Positions 1 to 8,541 of a DNA stretch of 64,000 nt are shown here, one piece after another. The DNA comes from Aurantiochytrium sp. KH105 (lineage: Eukaryota; Sar; Bigyra; Thraustochytrida; Thraustochytriidae). The notes below the pieces were generated by a model. It did not search any database. It saw nothing but the letters and a program-made list of their open reading frames with translations, and had not been told where the DNA came from. Positions within the stretch are counted from its first letter, which is position 1, and each line of letters starts with the position of its first letter. The DNA is taken from NCBI GenBank assembly GCA_003116975.1, contig BGKB01000019.1:434001-498000 (forward strand). Direction: 5' to 3'. A program made the position numbers and the translations under genes.

Positions 1-237
1 GATGAAGGTCCTTCCGTGGACCCGTACAAGATTGTCCGCATTGTCAAGACATTTACCTCTCGCTTGAGGCGTCCAGGGCCCAAGACTAGCGAGCCGACAA
101 GCCCGAAAACGGCCGGAGCAGTGGACGGCGCCTTGGCTGAAGGTGGCGAAGAAATGAACGTTGGCGTTGCTGACGGAGCGCTCACAACACGTTCCGAGCC
201 AGCTGCAAAGTCTGGGCCGTCGGACTCGGCCCCTTAG
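1..237 (+). CDS. 3' end of a gene entering from the left edge, unknown product
   Basis: An open frame runs in from base 1 (first codons Asp-Glu-Gly-Pro) to a TAG at 235-237, so only the last 78 codons are visible. The first part is basic (VRIVKTFTSRLRR). The rest is low-complexity and rich in Ala, Gly, Glu, Ser and Pro, as expected for a disordered C-terminal tail. No domain can be recognised and the function is unknown. The frame is open at the edge and has no internal start that looks genuine. It converges on the minus-strand gene ending at 626. Confidence 0.6.
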   Translation, partial: DEGPSVDPYKIVRIVKTFTSRLRRPGPKTSEPTSPKTAGAVDGALAEGGEEMNVGVADGALTTRSEPAAKSGPSDSAP

Positions 238-625
238 ACACAGATCAAAAAAACTTGGTGGGCCAGAGATGGGACGGATGCATGACAATTAAAATACATT
301 ATTAAGGGAACTCGGCACCAAGCTAATTTTGGCGCATCACCATCATCATCATTATCGTCGTCATTTTTTTCTCCTTCGTTTTCGAGAAAATGCAGCAAGA
401 CACTGGCGTAGATTTTGGTATTTTTTTCTTCAAGTTGTCTTTTTTTTTATTTTATATAAAGGCCAGATTATACGGGGTCGTGCCACAAAGAACACTGAAA
501 GTGTCTTGACGTACAAGATCGTCGGACGTTGCCGAGCAAACTGGACAAAGTGCCATCAGCCTCCCCAACAATTTACTTATTTTATTGCAGGAACATCTTT
601 TACTGTCAAGTCTTGAATGTTGCAG
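238..625. other. Convergent 3' intergenic region
   Basis: No gene is seen. The region is AT-rich with T-runs near 365-450 and a short CAT/CAC repeat around 336-351. TTTATT at 581-586 reads AATAAA on the minus strand about 40 bases past the stop of the minus-strand gene and is a plausible poly(A) signal. Confidence 0.5.
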
Positions 626-1011
626 CTATCGGCGCTTGTACTTGGGCGCAGGCCCGAGTTGCATGGCGAAGCGGTCTCGAATGGCAAATCCGGCGCGCTT
701 CATGATTGCTGGCAAGGCCGGATCACGGGCTAAACTGTACAGGAACCAGACAATCAGAGGCGCAAAGATTGCAATCCCAAGCATACGCAGCTTGGGTTCA
801 TAGTCGGAAAGGGTCTTGCCCAAGTTACTACGCTTTTGCCTTCTGCCTTCGCCTGCGCTCGAAAGGGAGAGAGAGTGAGAGGAGAAAGAAGAGAGAGGAC
901 AACCTCAGCCCCAAGCAAGTCAGCAGAAAGTCTTTTCGTCGCCTTGCGTCCCTCGGCAAACTTACCCTCCACAAGAAGACAGCTGAAGACGAGCTGCACG
1001 GCCAGGGCCAT
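626..1011 (-). CDS. Small membrane protein, two exons, unknown function
   Basis: The gene is reconstructed from two exons on the minus strand: exon 1 is 1011-966 (ATG at 1011-1009) and exon 2 is 852-626. The donor reads GGAGG|GTAAGT. The acceptor follows a long pyrimidine tract (about 900-860) and ends CGCAG. The join keeps frame: 15 codons plus one base, completed by two bases of exon 2, giving 90 residues. Exon 1 encodes a hydrophobic signal-like start (MALAVQLVFSCLLVE). Exon 2 encodes a basic stretch, one strong membrane span (LGIAIFAPLIVWFLYSLA, about residues 41-58) and a basic tail ending KYKRR. I do not recognise the family. Without the splice, the exon 2 frame has no ATG near its 5' end, which supports the intron. 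Confidence 0.6.
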
Positions 1012-1577
1012 GCAAACCTGGCCCCGTGCTTGTGCCACGGCCCGCATGCTCGCCACGCCACCACACGCTACGCCCGCGCGCAAAGCCTGTGAGTTGCTCC
1101 TGGTTTTGGTGAGTCCCACCAAAATGAACGAACTGGTGACAGCTAGCAAGGTGCACTTTCGGGGGCCTGTGATTAAAATGTATAATTTCGCGTTTCTTCA
1201 TTTGAACGACAATTTGCTTCACTTTATATATTTCACTTGCAACGGCCATTTGCCAAGTTTGCAGCGCCGGGGCGGATGGAAGAGGATGGGATGGAATGGG
1301 ATGGAGCTGTCTTGCAGAGCATAATTAGTCGTCGGCCCGATACCTTGATGCTTGTGGAGTGACCATGCGGCCTGCAGGCAAGAATGAAGGACTCTTGCGA
1401 GGCAACAGGAAAGTGCAGTGCACGAGCCTGCAGACGGTACGTTCGTCGCTCCATGAAGATGCTAACACATCACCACGTGCAGTTAAAATGTTCGTTCATT
1501 GCATGTTTGGCAAGAAAAACTAACGATGATGACGTGCAAGAGAAATATAGAGCCTTGCGTGTAACAAGCTGCTGCTC
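1012..1577. promoter_or_regulatory. Divergent intergenic region, presumed shared promoter
   Basis: This lies between the starts of a minus-strand and a plus-strand gene, so promoters of both are inferred here. There is a GGGATGG-type repeat at about 1275-1301. No defined promoter element is recognised. Confidence 0.3.
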
Positions 1578-2237
1578 ATGGGCTCATGCGTTGTTCAATT
1601 CGTAGTGTCATGCTTTGCCATTGCTCAGTCATTGTACTACATGAACCACGAGGTTCTCTTCTCCGTCGTGTACACCGCTGGAGGAAGCACCGGGTTCCTC
1701 GTTGCTCTTTGTGCTGGAGTCATTGCAGCAAACAGCGTCATGGGTCTTTTTGCAGCGCTTGCACGCCATCGAGGATTTCTCAAGGTATACTTGTTTGCAA
1801 GTGTGTTGCTTGGGGTATTTCAATTCGTCTGCGCGATCCTCGTCGCTGGCGCACGAAATCCAGATCAGCTTCGAGTGCAGGAATTCGAGATCAAGAGGGG
1901 ATGGGAAAGGGTAATGGATAATGTGGTGGCTGGTGGTAGCGATGCAGCCGACTATTTTGCTTTCGTTTCTCAAATTCAGAACGATGGCCGATGCTGTGGA
2001 TATGACTCGATCGAGGACGAGCTTCAAAACCCAGCGGCAGCTCGCTGCTCGTTTGAAGACACCTGCAAGGAGTATCTTGCGACCTATATTATTGAGGAGG
2101 TCACAGCAGTGCTGCGAACGTACTGCGTCTTTGTAAGCCTCTCGCTTGCAGACACGATCATGCTCTTTGCATTTGTCGTTCGCGTTGTTCCGCAGCCTGT
2201 ACATCACGAGGACCCAGGAGGCTTGTACTATGCTTAG
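1578..2237 (+). CDS. Tetraspanin-like four-span membrane protein
   Basis: A 219-residue protein with four predicted membrane spans at about residues 3-20, 38-60, 68-92 and 180-205. A larger hydrophilic loop between spans 3 and 4 carries a Cys-Cys-Gly motif (GRCCGYDS, around residue 139) and further cysteines (RCSFEDTC). Loop size, CCG and total length are the hallmarks of tetraspanins, which organise membrane microdomains. The N-terminus is short and lacks the usual polar lead-in. The frame is open upstream (NKLLL before the ATG) to a stop about 30 bases before it, so a small upstream exon is possible. Overall similarity to named tetraspanins is weak; the assignment rests on topology and CCG. 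Confidence 0.65.
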   Translation: MGSCVVQFVVSCFAIAQSLYYMNHEVLFSVVYTAGGSTGFLVALCAGVIAANSVMGLFAALARHRGFLKVYLFASVLLGVFQFVCAILVAGARNPDQLRVQEFEIKRGWERVMDNVVAGGSDAADYFAFVSQIQNDGRCCGYDSIEDELQNPAAARCSFEDTCKEYLATYIIEEVTAVLRTYCVFVSLSLADTIMLFAFVVRVVPQPVHHEDPGGLYYA

Positions 2238-3153
2238 GACTTTTAAAGCCAACTTTAGAGCAAACCTTACCAGATAATGTCATGCTTTCCTGGTTTCTTT
2301 TGGTTTGATTTGTCCAGCAAGCGTCGAGACTATTCTTCTGCGTTCGTGCGTTCGCGGTCAATTCACGCCATGATAGTTTTGGGCCAGGAATTGTGTTCTT
2401 GTCTGTTTCAACGCTCTTGCTTTACAATAGCGCGCAGAGAGCCTTTATGATCAACTTCTTCATTTGAATGTCCAGCGCTGGATACCATGAAAAGCTTAGC
2501 AGTGATAGGCCCACTCTGATAGTGAGTGCACTCCATCTAAATATTGAGGTTCTCTCAATCATCTAGGTTGGCTGGCCGTTCTCAAACCAAAATGCGCGGC
2601 GATTTTTGCTGCTTTTCATTGTGGCAAAGTGATGGGCGCAGCAACATCGGTTAGCACTCGTATACCGATGAGGGGGCGCCGTCGTCGTCTTCAAGAGCGC
2701 AAAGGTATGAAACCGCACCGAGGGGGACCAACGCAAAGGCTAAGCGAATGGCAAATGAGCCACGAAACGCTCTTATAGGTGGACAATGAGTACACTTGCA
2801 GCGAAGACTCACTGACTCGCAAGCCCTAGCCAAGTGCCAGCAATGTTTGCAAAAGTCACACCACAACGGCCAAAAAGTTAGCGAAAGTTGGAAGCCACTG
2901 CTTTAGGGCAGGTGTCGGTGAGCAAAAAGAGGGTCAAATCTAGAATGAACTATCCGTTGGGAGTCGTAGTCTTTTCCAATAGTAGCTTCTAGTAGCATGA
3001 AGAGTCGCTTGCGCTCGAGCAGGGACGCCCAACGCTCCGCGCCGTGGCCCATCACACCGCGCCATAGCGCGACTCATTGCACATCTTTCGGGACTGTAAA
3101 TCCCCATCGCTCGACGTCCTGAATCTGATCAGAAATTTCAGAAACGAGTCACG
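2238..3153. other. Intergenic region, no gene seen
   Basis: About 0.9 kb between two plus-strand genes, presumably the 3' UTR of the first and the promoter of the second. No credible reading frame, repeat or RNA gene is seen. Confidence 0.4.
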
Positions 3154-3570
3154 ATGGGCGCGGGCCTGACGTTCCCCGCTTTTGCGCTTTTGCTCGCCCT
3201 AGTCCTCTCTTCTCTCGGCACCTGTGAAGCAGCGACGAGACCGAGGTACTTGCGTGCGCTTGAGTTCGAGAAAGACGAGCTCGACGAGGTTGATCATGAG
3301 GACCACATGCCTCGGGATCCTGACTATGATTTTATTGAAGATGAGTTTGATAGTATGGAGTTGAATGATCGCGAGAGTGTCCTTAACTTCTCCGAATCGT
3401 GCATGACAAGTCAGGAGATCATTCGATACCAAACATGCGCGCTCATGCAACGGGAATCCGTCGCTGCAGTTAAAAAGTGCCGAGAAGGTGTCAAGCGGGA
3501 AATCCTCCGCCGATGGGCCAAGAGTGGCCTCGAAGCTTGCCCGCAAGCGAAGCTTGCTCGCCTACTGTGA
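3154..3570 (+). CDS. Small secreted acidic protein, unknown
   Basis: A 138-residue protein with a classical signal peptide (hydrophobic core FPAFALLLALVLSSLG, likely cleavage after CEA near residue 26). A strongly acidic segment follows (about residues 38-75, rich in Asp and Glu). The C-terminal half is more helical and basic, with cysteines in CMTSQEIIRYQTC and two later ones. It is probably exported or resident in the secretory pathway. The four cysteines downstream of the signal could form two disulfides. No family is recognised. AATAAA at 3711-3716, about 140 bases past the stop, fits a poly(A) signal. Confidence 0.6.
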   Translation: MGAGLTFPAFALLLALVLSSLGTCEAATRPRYLRALEFEKDELDEVDHEDHMPRDPDYDFIEDEFDSMELNDRESVLNFSESCMTSQEIIRYQTCALMQRESVAAVKKCREGVKREILRRWAKSGLEACPQAKLARLL

Positions 3571-5493
3571 GAAGAAAGCTGACAAGATTGGACACTGCCA
3601 CGCATTCTTGCCACTATAAAATGACTTTCAGTTATGCTATCTATATTTGCAAAGACTGAATGAATGAGAATCGCCAGCGGCCCATGCACAATGTTATCCT
3701 GAGCTTGATCAATAAATGCCAATGCATTTTCACGATGATGTTTACCCCTCACCGTAGCTAGAATTCAATGTTGAAACTGCTGAAGTGGCGGAATAAATTG
3801 AGTATACCAAGTTGAGTCGGTTGCAGAACGGACTCGTTCTGCTGCCAGAGATTGGACGCGATCTGCTGGGACAAGGTGAACGAAGGAAAATTTTTCAGGG
3901 GGGGGGGGGGGTCACTCTTGCCAGAGAGTCAGGCCCAGGGGACTAGGCCTATAGCTACTACTCTATACCAACTTTGAAAGCTTTGAAATTTTCTGGCAGG
4001 CCCTGATAGGCAATTGGGTTCTCTCTTGAAGAAACTCCCCTCTCGAAGACCCACTTCATATGTAATGAGCTTCACGAAAAAGTGCTAGTCTTGCATCACA
4101 CTGATTGCTAAAGAGAGAGACAGAGGTGAGGACAAGTTATGGTAGTGCGTTCTTCTTTTTGGAAAAAGCCTTCTCTCGATAATGGAGGATAAAACTTCGT
4201 TCGTGTGAAACCGCTCCATATTACGATGGTGTGAAAGAAGCCGTCCTGGCGTTTGCAAAATTTGGCGAAGCAGATGTGCTTTAACCTTGCGCAAATGATC
4301 GCCTCGGCGCATCTTCGTTTCAGCGCCCTAAGGTGGCGCCCTAAGGTGGCGAATACAAAGGCCAGGCGCAACCAATGCGACCGCTCTACAGGCCTGCAGC
4401 TGTGCGGTCAAGCCCACCTTGGACGAAAAAAGCCAGATGCGACTCAAGCTGGATCAGTGCGTGCCATGTGCTTGCATTCGAGATTCACGACCGGCTCCAT
4501 GCGAAAGCGCTGCTTGCTATTATGCTTGTGAGTGGACTGCCGCAGTACCCCGCTGTCACGCTTTGGTCCTCGTCCAGGCCACCAAGAGTTGGACCCATGC
4601 AGTTCTCCGCAGGCTGTCCCGCCGAAGCCGAGATTTCCGCGCGCTGCAGGCTCGACGCACCACAACTGCGAAAGAAAGAAGCTGCCAGCGAAGCTACGAA
4701 GCCACGGCGTCCTGCGCGGACGCAGAGATGGACTGCGCGACCCCACTCGCGCCTTTCCACAGCGTGCGGGCCGTCGCGGCTCTGCTACACGTTTCTGTAC
4801 GCTCGTTCTGTACGCTCGTGAAGCCTCGTCGACCAGGCCCCCGACGAGATGGACCCCGCTGTGGGGATTGGGGGCGCCTTTGCGAGCAGGCCCTCGCCCC
4901 GCTCCCCTCGGACGCTCGGGCCGCAAGAGCTCTCCGCCGCTTGCCCCTCGCCGCCGGCGCAGATCACACGAGGCGCCCCGCTCCTCGTCCGATTTCCCCG
5001 GGTCGCCCAGTCGCTCGGGGCGGCTGGACCCGCGCCTCGGGCTCGGTCGTGTCCTGGCGCCGCGCGGGGCGGTGCTGCGGGCAGACGCGCTCGCTGCGGG
5101 CGCGCTCTGCGGGGCGCGCGCAAGTGGACGCTGGCGCGGCGCAAGTGGACATAGCGCGGGGCGGAAGCGCGGAATGGGTGCGGGGAAGTGCGGAATGGCG
5201 GGTGGTACGAGGCGCAGCGTGGATACTCTGTGCAAGCCTTGTCCTTGCGCAAGCAGAGGAAACGAAGAGCGAGCGAAGCGGAGAAAGAGGGGGAGAAGGA
5301 GGGCGGGAAAGGGGAAAGCTGAAGCAGCAAATCGTGAACGAGCGAGCGGAGTCCGGCGGCGCGTGCGAGCGCGAGCGGCGAGGGCGGCGCGGGAGCGGCG
5401 GCGTGTGCGCGGGGCGGGAAAAGCGAGCGCGCGGCGGCGGCGCTTGCGCGGGCGCGGGTCGCGGCGCGGGCTCGGGCGAAGCGGATTGGCGAG
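3571..5493. promoter_or_regulatory. Long intergenic region with GC-rich upstream part of the HPt gene
   Basis: Nearly 2 kb without a supported gene. The left half is mixed and contains a run of 14 G at 3898-3911 and a perfect tandem 13-bp duplication (GCGCCCTAAGGTG twice, 4323-4348). From about 4550 on it becomes very GC- and CpG-rich. The long frames on both strands there are Arg/Ala/Pro-rich and look like composition artefacts. Promoter function for the downstream gene is inferred from position. Confidence 0.35.
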
Positions 5494-6072
5494 ATGGCGG
5501 AGCCGACGACGCAGACCGCCGCGGCGGAGCAGGAGACGGCCGCCGAGGGCGTGGACAAGACGCAGCAGAAGGAGGCCGCGGCGGAGAGCGCGGGAGGCGG
5601 CGCGGAGAAGACGGAGGAGGACGGAGGAAGCGCCGAGGCGGACGGCGGCGCGCTCGGACTCGCCACGCACGAGGAGGAGCTCACCGAGGAGGAGATTAAC
5701 ACCGTTCGCGACTGCGAGTCCATCGGCGGCGACGAGGAGTTCATGCTCATGATCATCGAACTGCTGGCCGATGGCCTCGACGAGAAACTCACGGCTGCCT
5801 TTGAGAGCTTTCCCAAGGACGACTGGGAGGGCGTGTGGCGCCAGGCGCATAGCATCAAAGGATCCTCTCTCCAGTGCAGCCTTGATGTCCTCGGTAACGC
5901 TGCAATGGAGGTCGAGCTGTACTTCAAAAAGGTCGACAAGGATGGTGAGACTCCTGACAAGGCGCTCATGACCAAGATGCTCAAGAAATTGGCCCACGAA
6001 TCCCGCCGGGTGCAAAACTCCACCGCAAGGCTCAAGGCCCAGGCCGAGGCTGAGGGCGGCGCAGACGAGTAA
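5494..6072 (+). CDS. Histidine-containing phosphotransfer (HPt) protein
   Basis: A 192-residue protein: an Ala/Glu-rich low-complexity N-terminus (1-60) followed by a single HPt domain (about 65-180). The diagnostic motif AHSIKGSSLQCSL places the phosphorylatable histidine at residue 119, with the usual Lys-Gly-Ser-Ser following. HPt proteins (YPD1 and plant AHP types) shuttle phosphate between hybrid histidine kinases and response regulators in multistep phosphorelays. None of those partners is in this window. The ATG context (GAGATGGCG) is good and upstream sequence is GC-rich noncoding. AATAAA at 6132-6137 lies 60 bases past the stop. A very long antisense frame over this gene is a composition artefact. 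Confidence 0.88.
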   Translation: MAEPTTQTAAAEQETAAEGVDKTQQKEAAAESAGGGAEKTEEDGGSAEADGGALGLATHEEELTEEEINTVRDCESIGGDEEFMLMIIELLADGLDEKLTAAFESFPKDDWEGVWRQAHSIKGSSLQCSLDVLGNAAMEVELYFKKVDKDGETPDKALMTKMLKKLAHESRRVQNSTARLKAQAEAEGGADE

Positions 6073-6621
6073 ACGCTCCACGTCGGGCCATGACCAACAA
6101 GATGACATGAAACGCTTTCTATAAACATTCTAATAAAAGTTCAAAAAACAGCAAATGAGACTAGTTTCACTTCACACGATGCGTGGTGGGCTTATTGAAT
6201 CCCATCACGTTGGTGGATGGATACCAAAGTTGGAAGATGATTTCAGTTACACAGTGAAAATAAGAGGGAGGGGAAAAGAGGAAGTGATTCGAAGAAGATT
6301 GTGGATCGAGGGCTCGCAAAGGCACGGAGAAGTCTTTTGTTTCAGAAAATCATAAACCTTGGTTCAATGGCCTCGCTTTATTTTTCTCCATCCTCCTTCG
6401 GTGTAGTGGTTGTTGACGTCCTCGCTTTTAGGTTATAATGACCTCGGGTCTGACCAAGGCCGTCTGAACCCTTTAAGGCCCTTTAGTCCCTCCCTTTCAG
6501 GCGAAGACCGAGGCTGCCTGAGGTCATATCATAAGCTCTTACACGAACAATCAATCTTCTTGCACCTCAGTAGCCGCGACTGATCAAGTGAAAAATAAAA
6601 TGCAAAAAATACAACAAAAGC
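6073..6621. other. Convergent 3' intergenic region
   Basis: It holds the probable 3' UTRs of the HPt gene (AATAAA 6132-6137) and of the minus-strand coiled-coil gene (TTTATT at 6377-6382 reads AATAAA on the minus strand). An 8-bp inverted repeat (ATGACCTC at 6438-6445, GAGGTCAT at 6520-6527) flanks about 75 bases. No gene is seen. Confidence 0.4.
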
Positions 6622-8208
6622 TTACATGGGAGCCTGGCCGCCAAAGTCGAGGTTCTCGAAATCCGAAAAGTCAGAAGAGATTTCAGGGTCCTTTTCCGTG
6701 GGCAGAGGAGCTCTCGATGGCTTTTTCTTCTTCGTCATCGTCGTCGTCGTCGTCGTCTTCTTATTCGCGGATGAGGCCGAAGTAGAACTCGATCTTGATC
6801 TCGCTGACTTGGGTGAACGCGGCGAGATCTTCTTTCTTTCCTTTTGCGTCTTTGTCTCCTTGGACACTTGTTCAGGTGACGGAGAAATAGGTCCGATGGA
6901 CGGGAGTGCTGGACTTTTTGCCGTGTACGTGGGAGATGATTCTGGGGAGACCAAGTCTGCTGCACTCAAATTTCCTTCCACGCCAGCTTCGGGCTCCTCC
7001 TTTGTTGTCAAAGGCTCCAATTCTGGTGCTTTCTTATCCTTCCGGGCAATTCGTCCATCGATTCCATCCTTTACCTCACCATGATCTTCATTGACATCAT
7101 CATCAAAATCATCGTCGAAGGTATCCGAGTATGGTGACATAACCTCTTCAGCCTGCTTGGTCTCACGCTCGCGTTCTGCCTGCATCTTTACAGCCATTTC
7201 TTTTTCTTCCTCGTGCTTTTTCCGTTTCATTTCCTCTTCACGACGCACAGCAGCATTCGCTTCTGCTATTCTTTTTTCTTCTTCAAGACGTGCTGCTTCC
7301 TTTTCGGCTTCCATTCTCTCTTGTTCGAGGCGAGCAGCAGCCTCAGTCTCCTCCTTTTCACGAGCAGCAGCTGCAGCTGCTGCCGCCTCGGCCTCTGCGG
7401 CCTCTTTTGCTGCCGCAGCCTTGCGAGCAGCGCGTTCCCGCGACTCGAGAAGCTTGCGCTCCTTTTCCTTACGAAGTTGTTCAATCATAAGTTTTTGCTC
7501 GCGAGCGCGCTCCGCCGCCATGCGCGCATCGTAATCTGGCTCCTCGGACTGTCTTGAATGGCCCGAGCTGAGCTGACGACCACCTGTTGTGGTACGAGCC
7601 TTGCGTTCGCGCTCGGGTCTTCGTCTTGTCGCTACGGACGGAGGCCTCGCGCGTGTTGCAGTGATCTTTGTCCGGGGTTCTGCTTGCTGCTCATCTCTCC
7701 GTTTTGGGGCATACAAACGGGAAGACACACCGTTGACGCGCGCGACACTCTTGGTGGTCGAGAGAGAGTTTTCTTGTGGCCGCTGTTGCGTCTGCCGCGA
7801 CGACGAAGACGAGGACGACACGTGTGGTAATCTTTGTTTTGTCGCTTGCTGTTGTTGTTGCTGCTGCTGCTGCCTCCGGGTAATATGCGGCAGCTTGCGC
7901 GTCCGCGACGCAGACGTGGGTGCAGCGCCCCGCTCACCCTGTTTGCGCCTCTCCTTCGCCTCTGTTGCGCGATGTTCTACAATACGCGCGAGATTCTCTT
8001 CGTTGTCAAGCAGCGCTGCCGACAGCTCCCTATCCAGCGCCTGGAAATCCGTGCGCTCCACGTGCGCCGCGCTCGTCAACGCGAGAAGGTGCTCCACCAT
8101 GCGGCGCATGGCCATCTTGTCTTGCTCGCGGACCCGCTTGTGCTCCGCAGAGAGGGGCTGCTGCGCGCCGGGTCCTGCGCGCCGCGCCGCGACGCTTCCG
8201 CCCGCCAT
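6622..8208 (-). CDS. Coiled-coil low-complexity protein, unknown
   Basis: A 528-residue protein. Residues about 20-95 form a predicted helical, moderately conserved-looking segment (EHKRVREQDKMAMRRMVEHL onward). Next come poly-Gln and poly-Ser tracts, then a long charged alpha-helical/coiled-coil region rich in Glu, Lys, Arg and Ala (about 230-350). An acidic motif (SPYSDTFDDDFDDD, about 360) and a Ser/Thr/Lys-rich tail follow. Tyr-Ser-Asp-x-Phe-Asp type motifs occur in some centrosomal and ciliary coiled-coil proteins, so a cytoskeletal role is possible but only a guess. The ATG at 8208-8206 (MAGGSVAARR) starts the frame. Confidence 0.6.
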   Translation of the reverse strand: MAGGSVAARRAGPGAQQPLSAEHKRVREQDKMAMRRMVEHLLALTSAAHVERTDFQALDRELSAALLDNEENLARIVEHRATEAKERRKQGERGAAPTSASRTRKLPHITRRQQQQQQQQQATKQRLPHVSSSSSSSRQTQQRPQENSLSTTKSVARVNGVSSRLYAPKRRDEQQAEPRTKITATRARPPSVATRRRPERERKARTTTGGRQLSSGHSRQSEEPDYDARMAAERAREQKLMIEQLRKEKERKLLESRERAARKAAAAKEAAEAEAAAAAAAAREKEETEAAARLEQERMEAEKEAARLEEEKRIAEANAAVRREEEMKRKKHEEEKEMAVKMQAERERETKQAEEVMSPYSDTFDDDFDDDVNEDHGEVKDGIDGRIARKDKKAPELEPLTTKEEPEAGVEGNLSAADLVSPESSPTYTAKSPALPSIGPISPSPEQVSKETKTQKERKKISPRSPKSARSRSSSTSASSANKKTTTTTTMTKKKKPSRAPLPTEKDPEISSDFSDFENLDFGGQAPM

Positions 8209-8541
8209 CGTGCGTGGCGATCTTCACCGCCAGCGCCGCGGATTCTTTGCGTGGATTGTTTGCTGAGATGCCCAAGCAAACGTGTGACTCGAGAAACAGG
8301 TTTTTTCCAAAGTTTTTTGAGAGCGCAACGGACACATTCGACCCGCATCGTGCCGGGCGAAAATGGGATTGTCATCGCGCGATCATCGTCTCGAAGAAAT
8401 AAGAAGCAAGAAGACGAGAGCGTAAAAAACAGACAGAGAGAGAGAGAGAGAGAGAGTTGAGCAAGTGTCGTGGCCCCGGTCAGCAGCGCAGATTTTGTCG
8501 TGGCAAGCGACTTTGAGAGAGCAGAGAAAATGAGCGCGCGC
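8209..8541. other. Intergenic region with GA repeat
   Basis: About 0.33 kb between two minus-strand genes, containing a (GA)n run at about 8433-8456. No gene is seen. Confidence 0.4.

Noticed and set aside
336-351. His-run frame (MAHHHHHH-like) near 329
   Set aside because: It comes from a CAT/CAC repeat in AT-rich 3' sequence and starts on a non-ATG codon.
4444-6108. Antisense frames of 554 and 447 codons over the HPt gene
   Set aside because: They are Arg/Ala/Leu-rich composition artefacts of GC-rich DNA and overlap a gene with a clear HPt motif on the plus strand.
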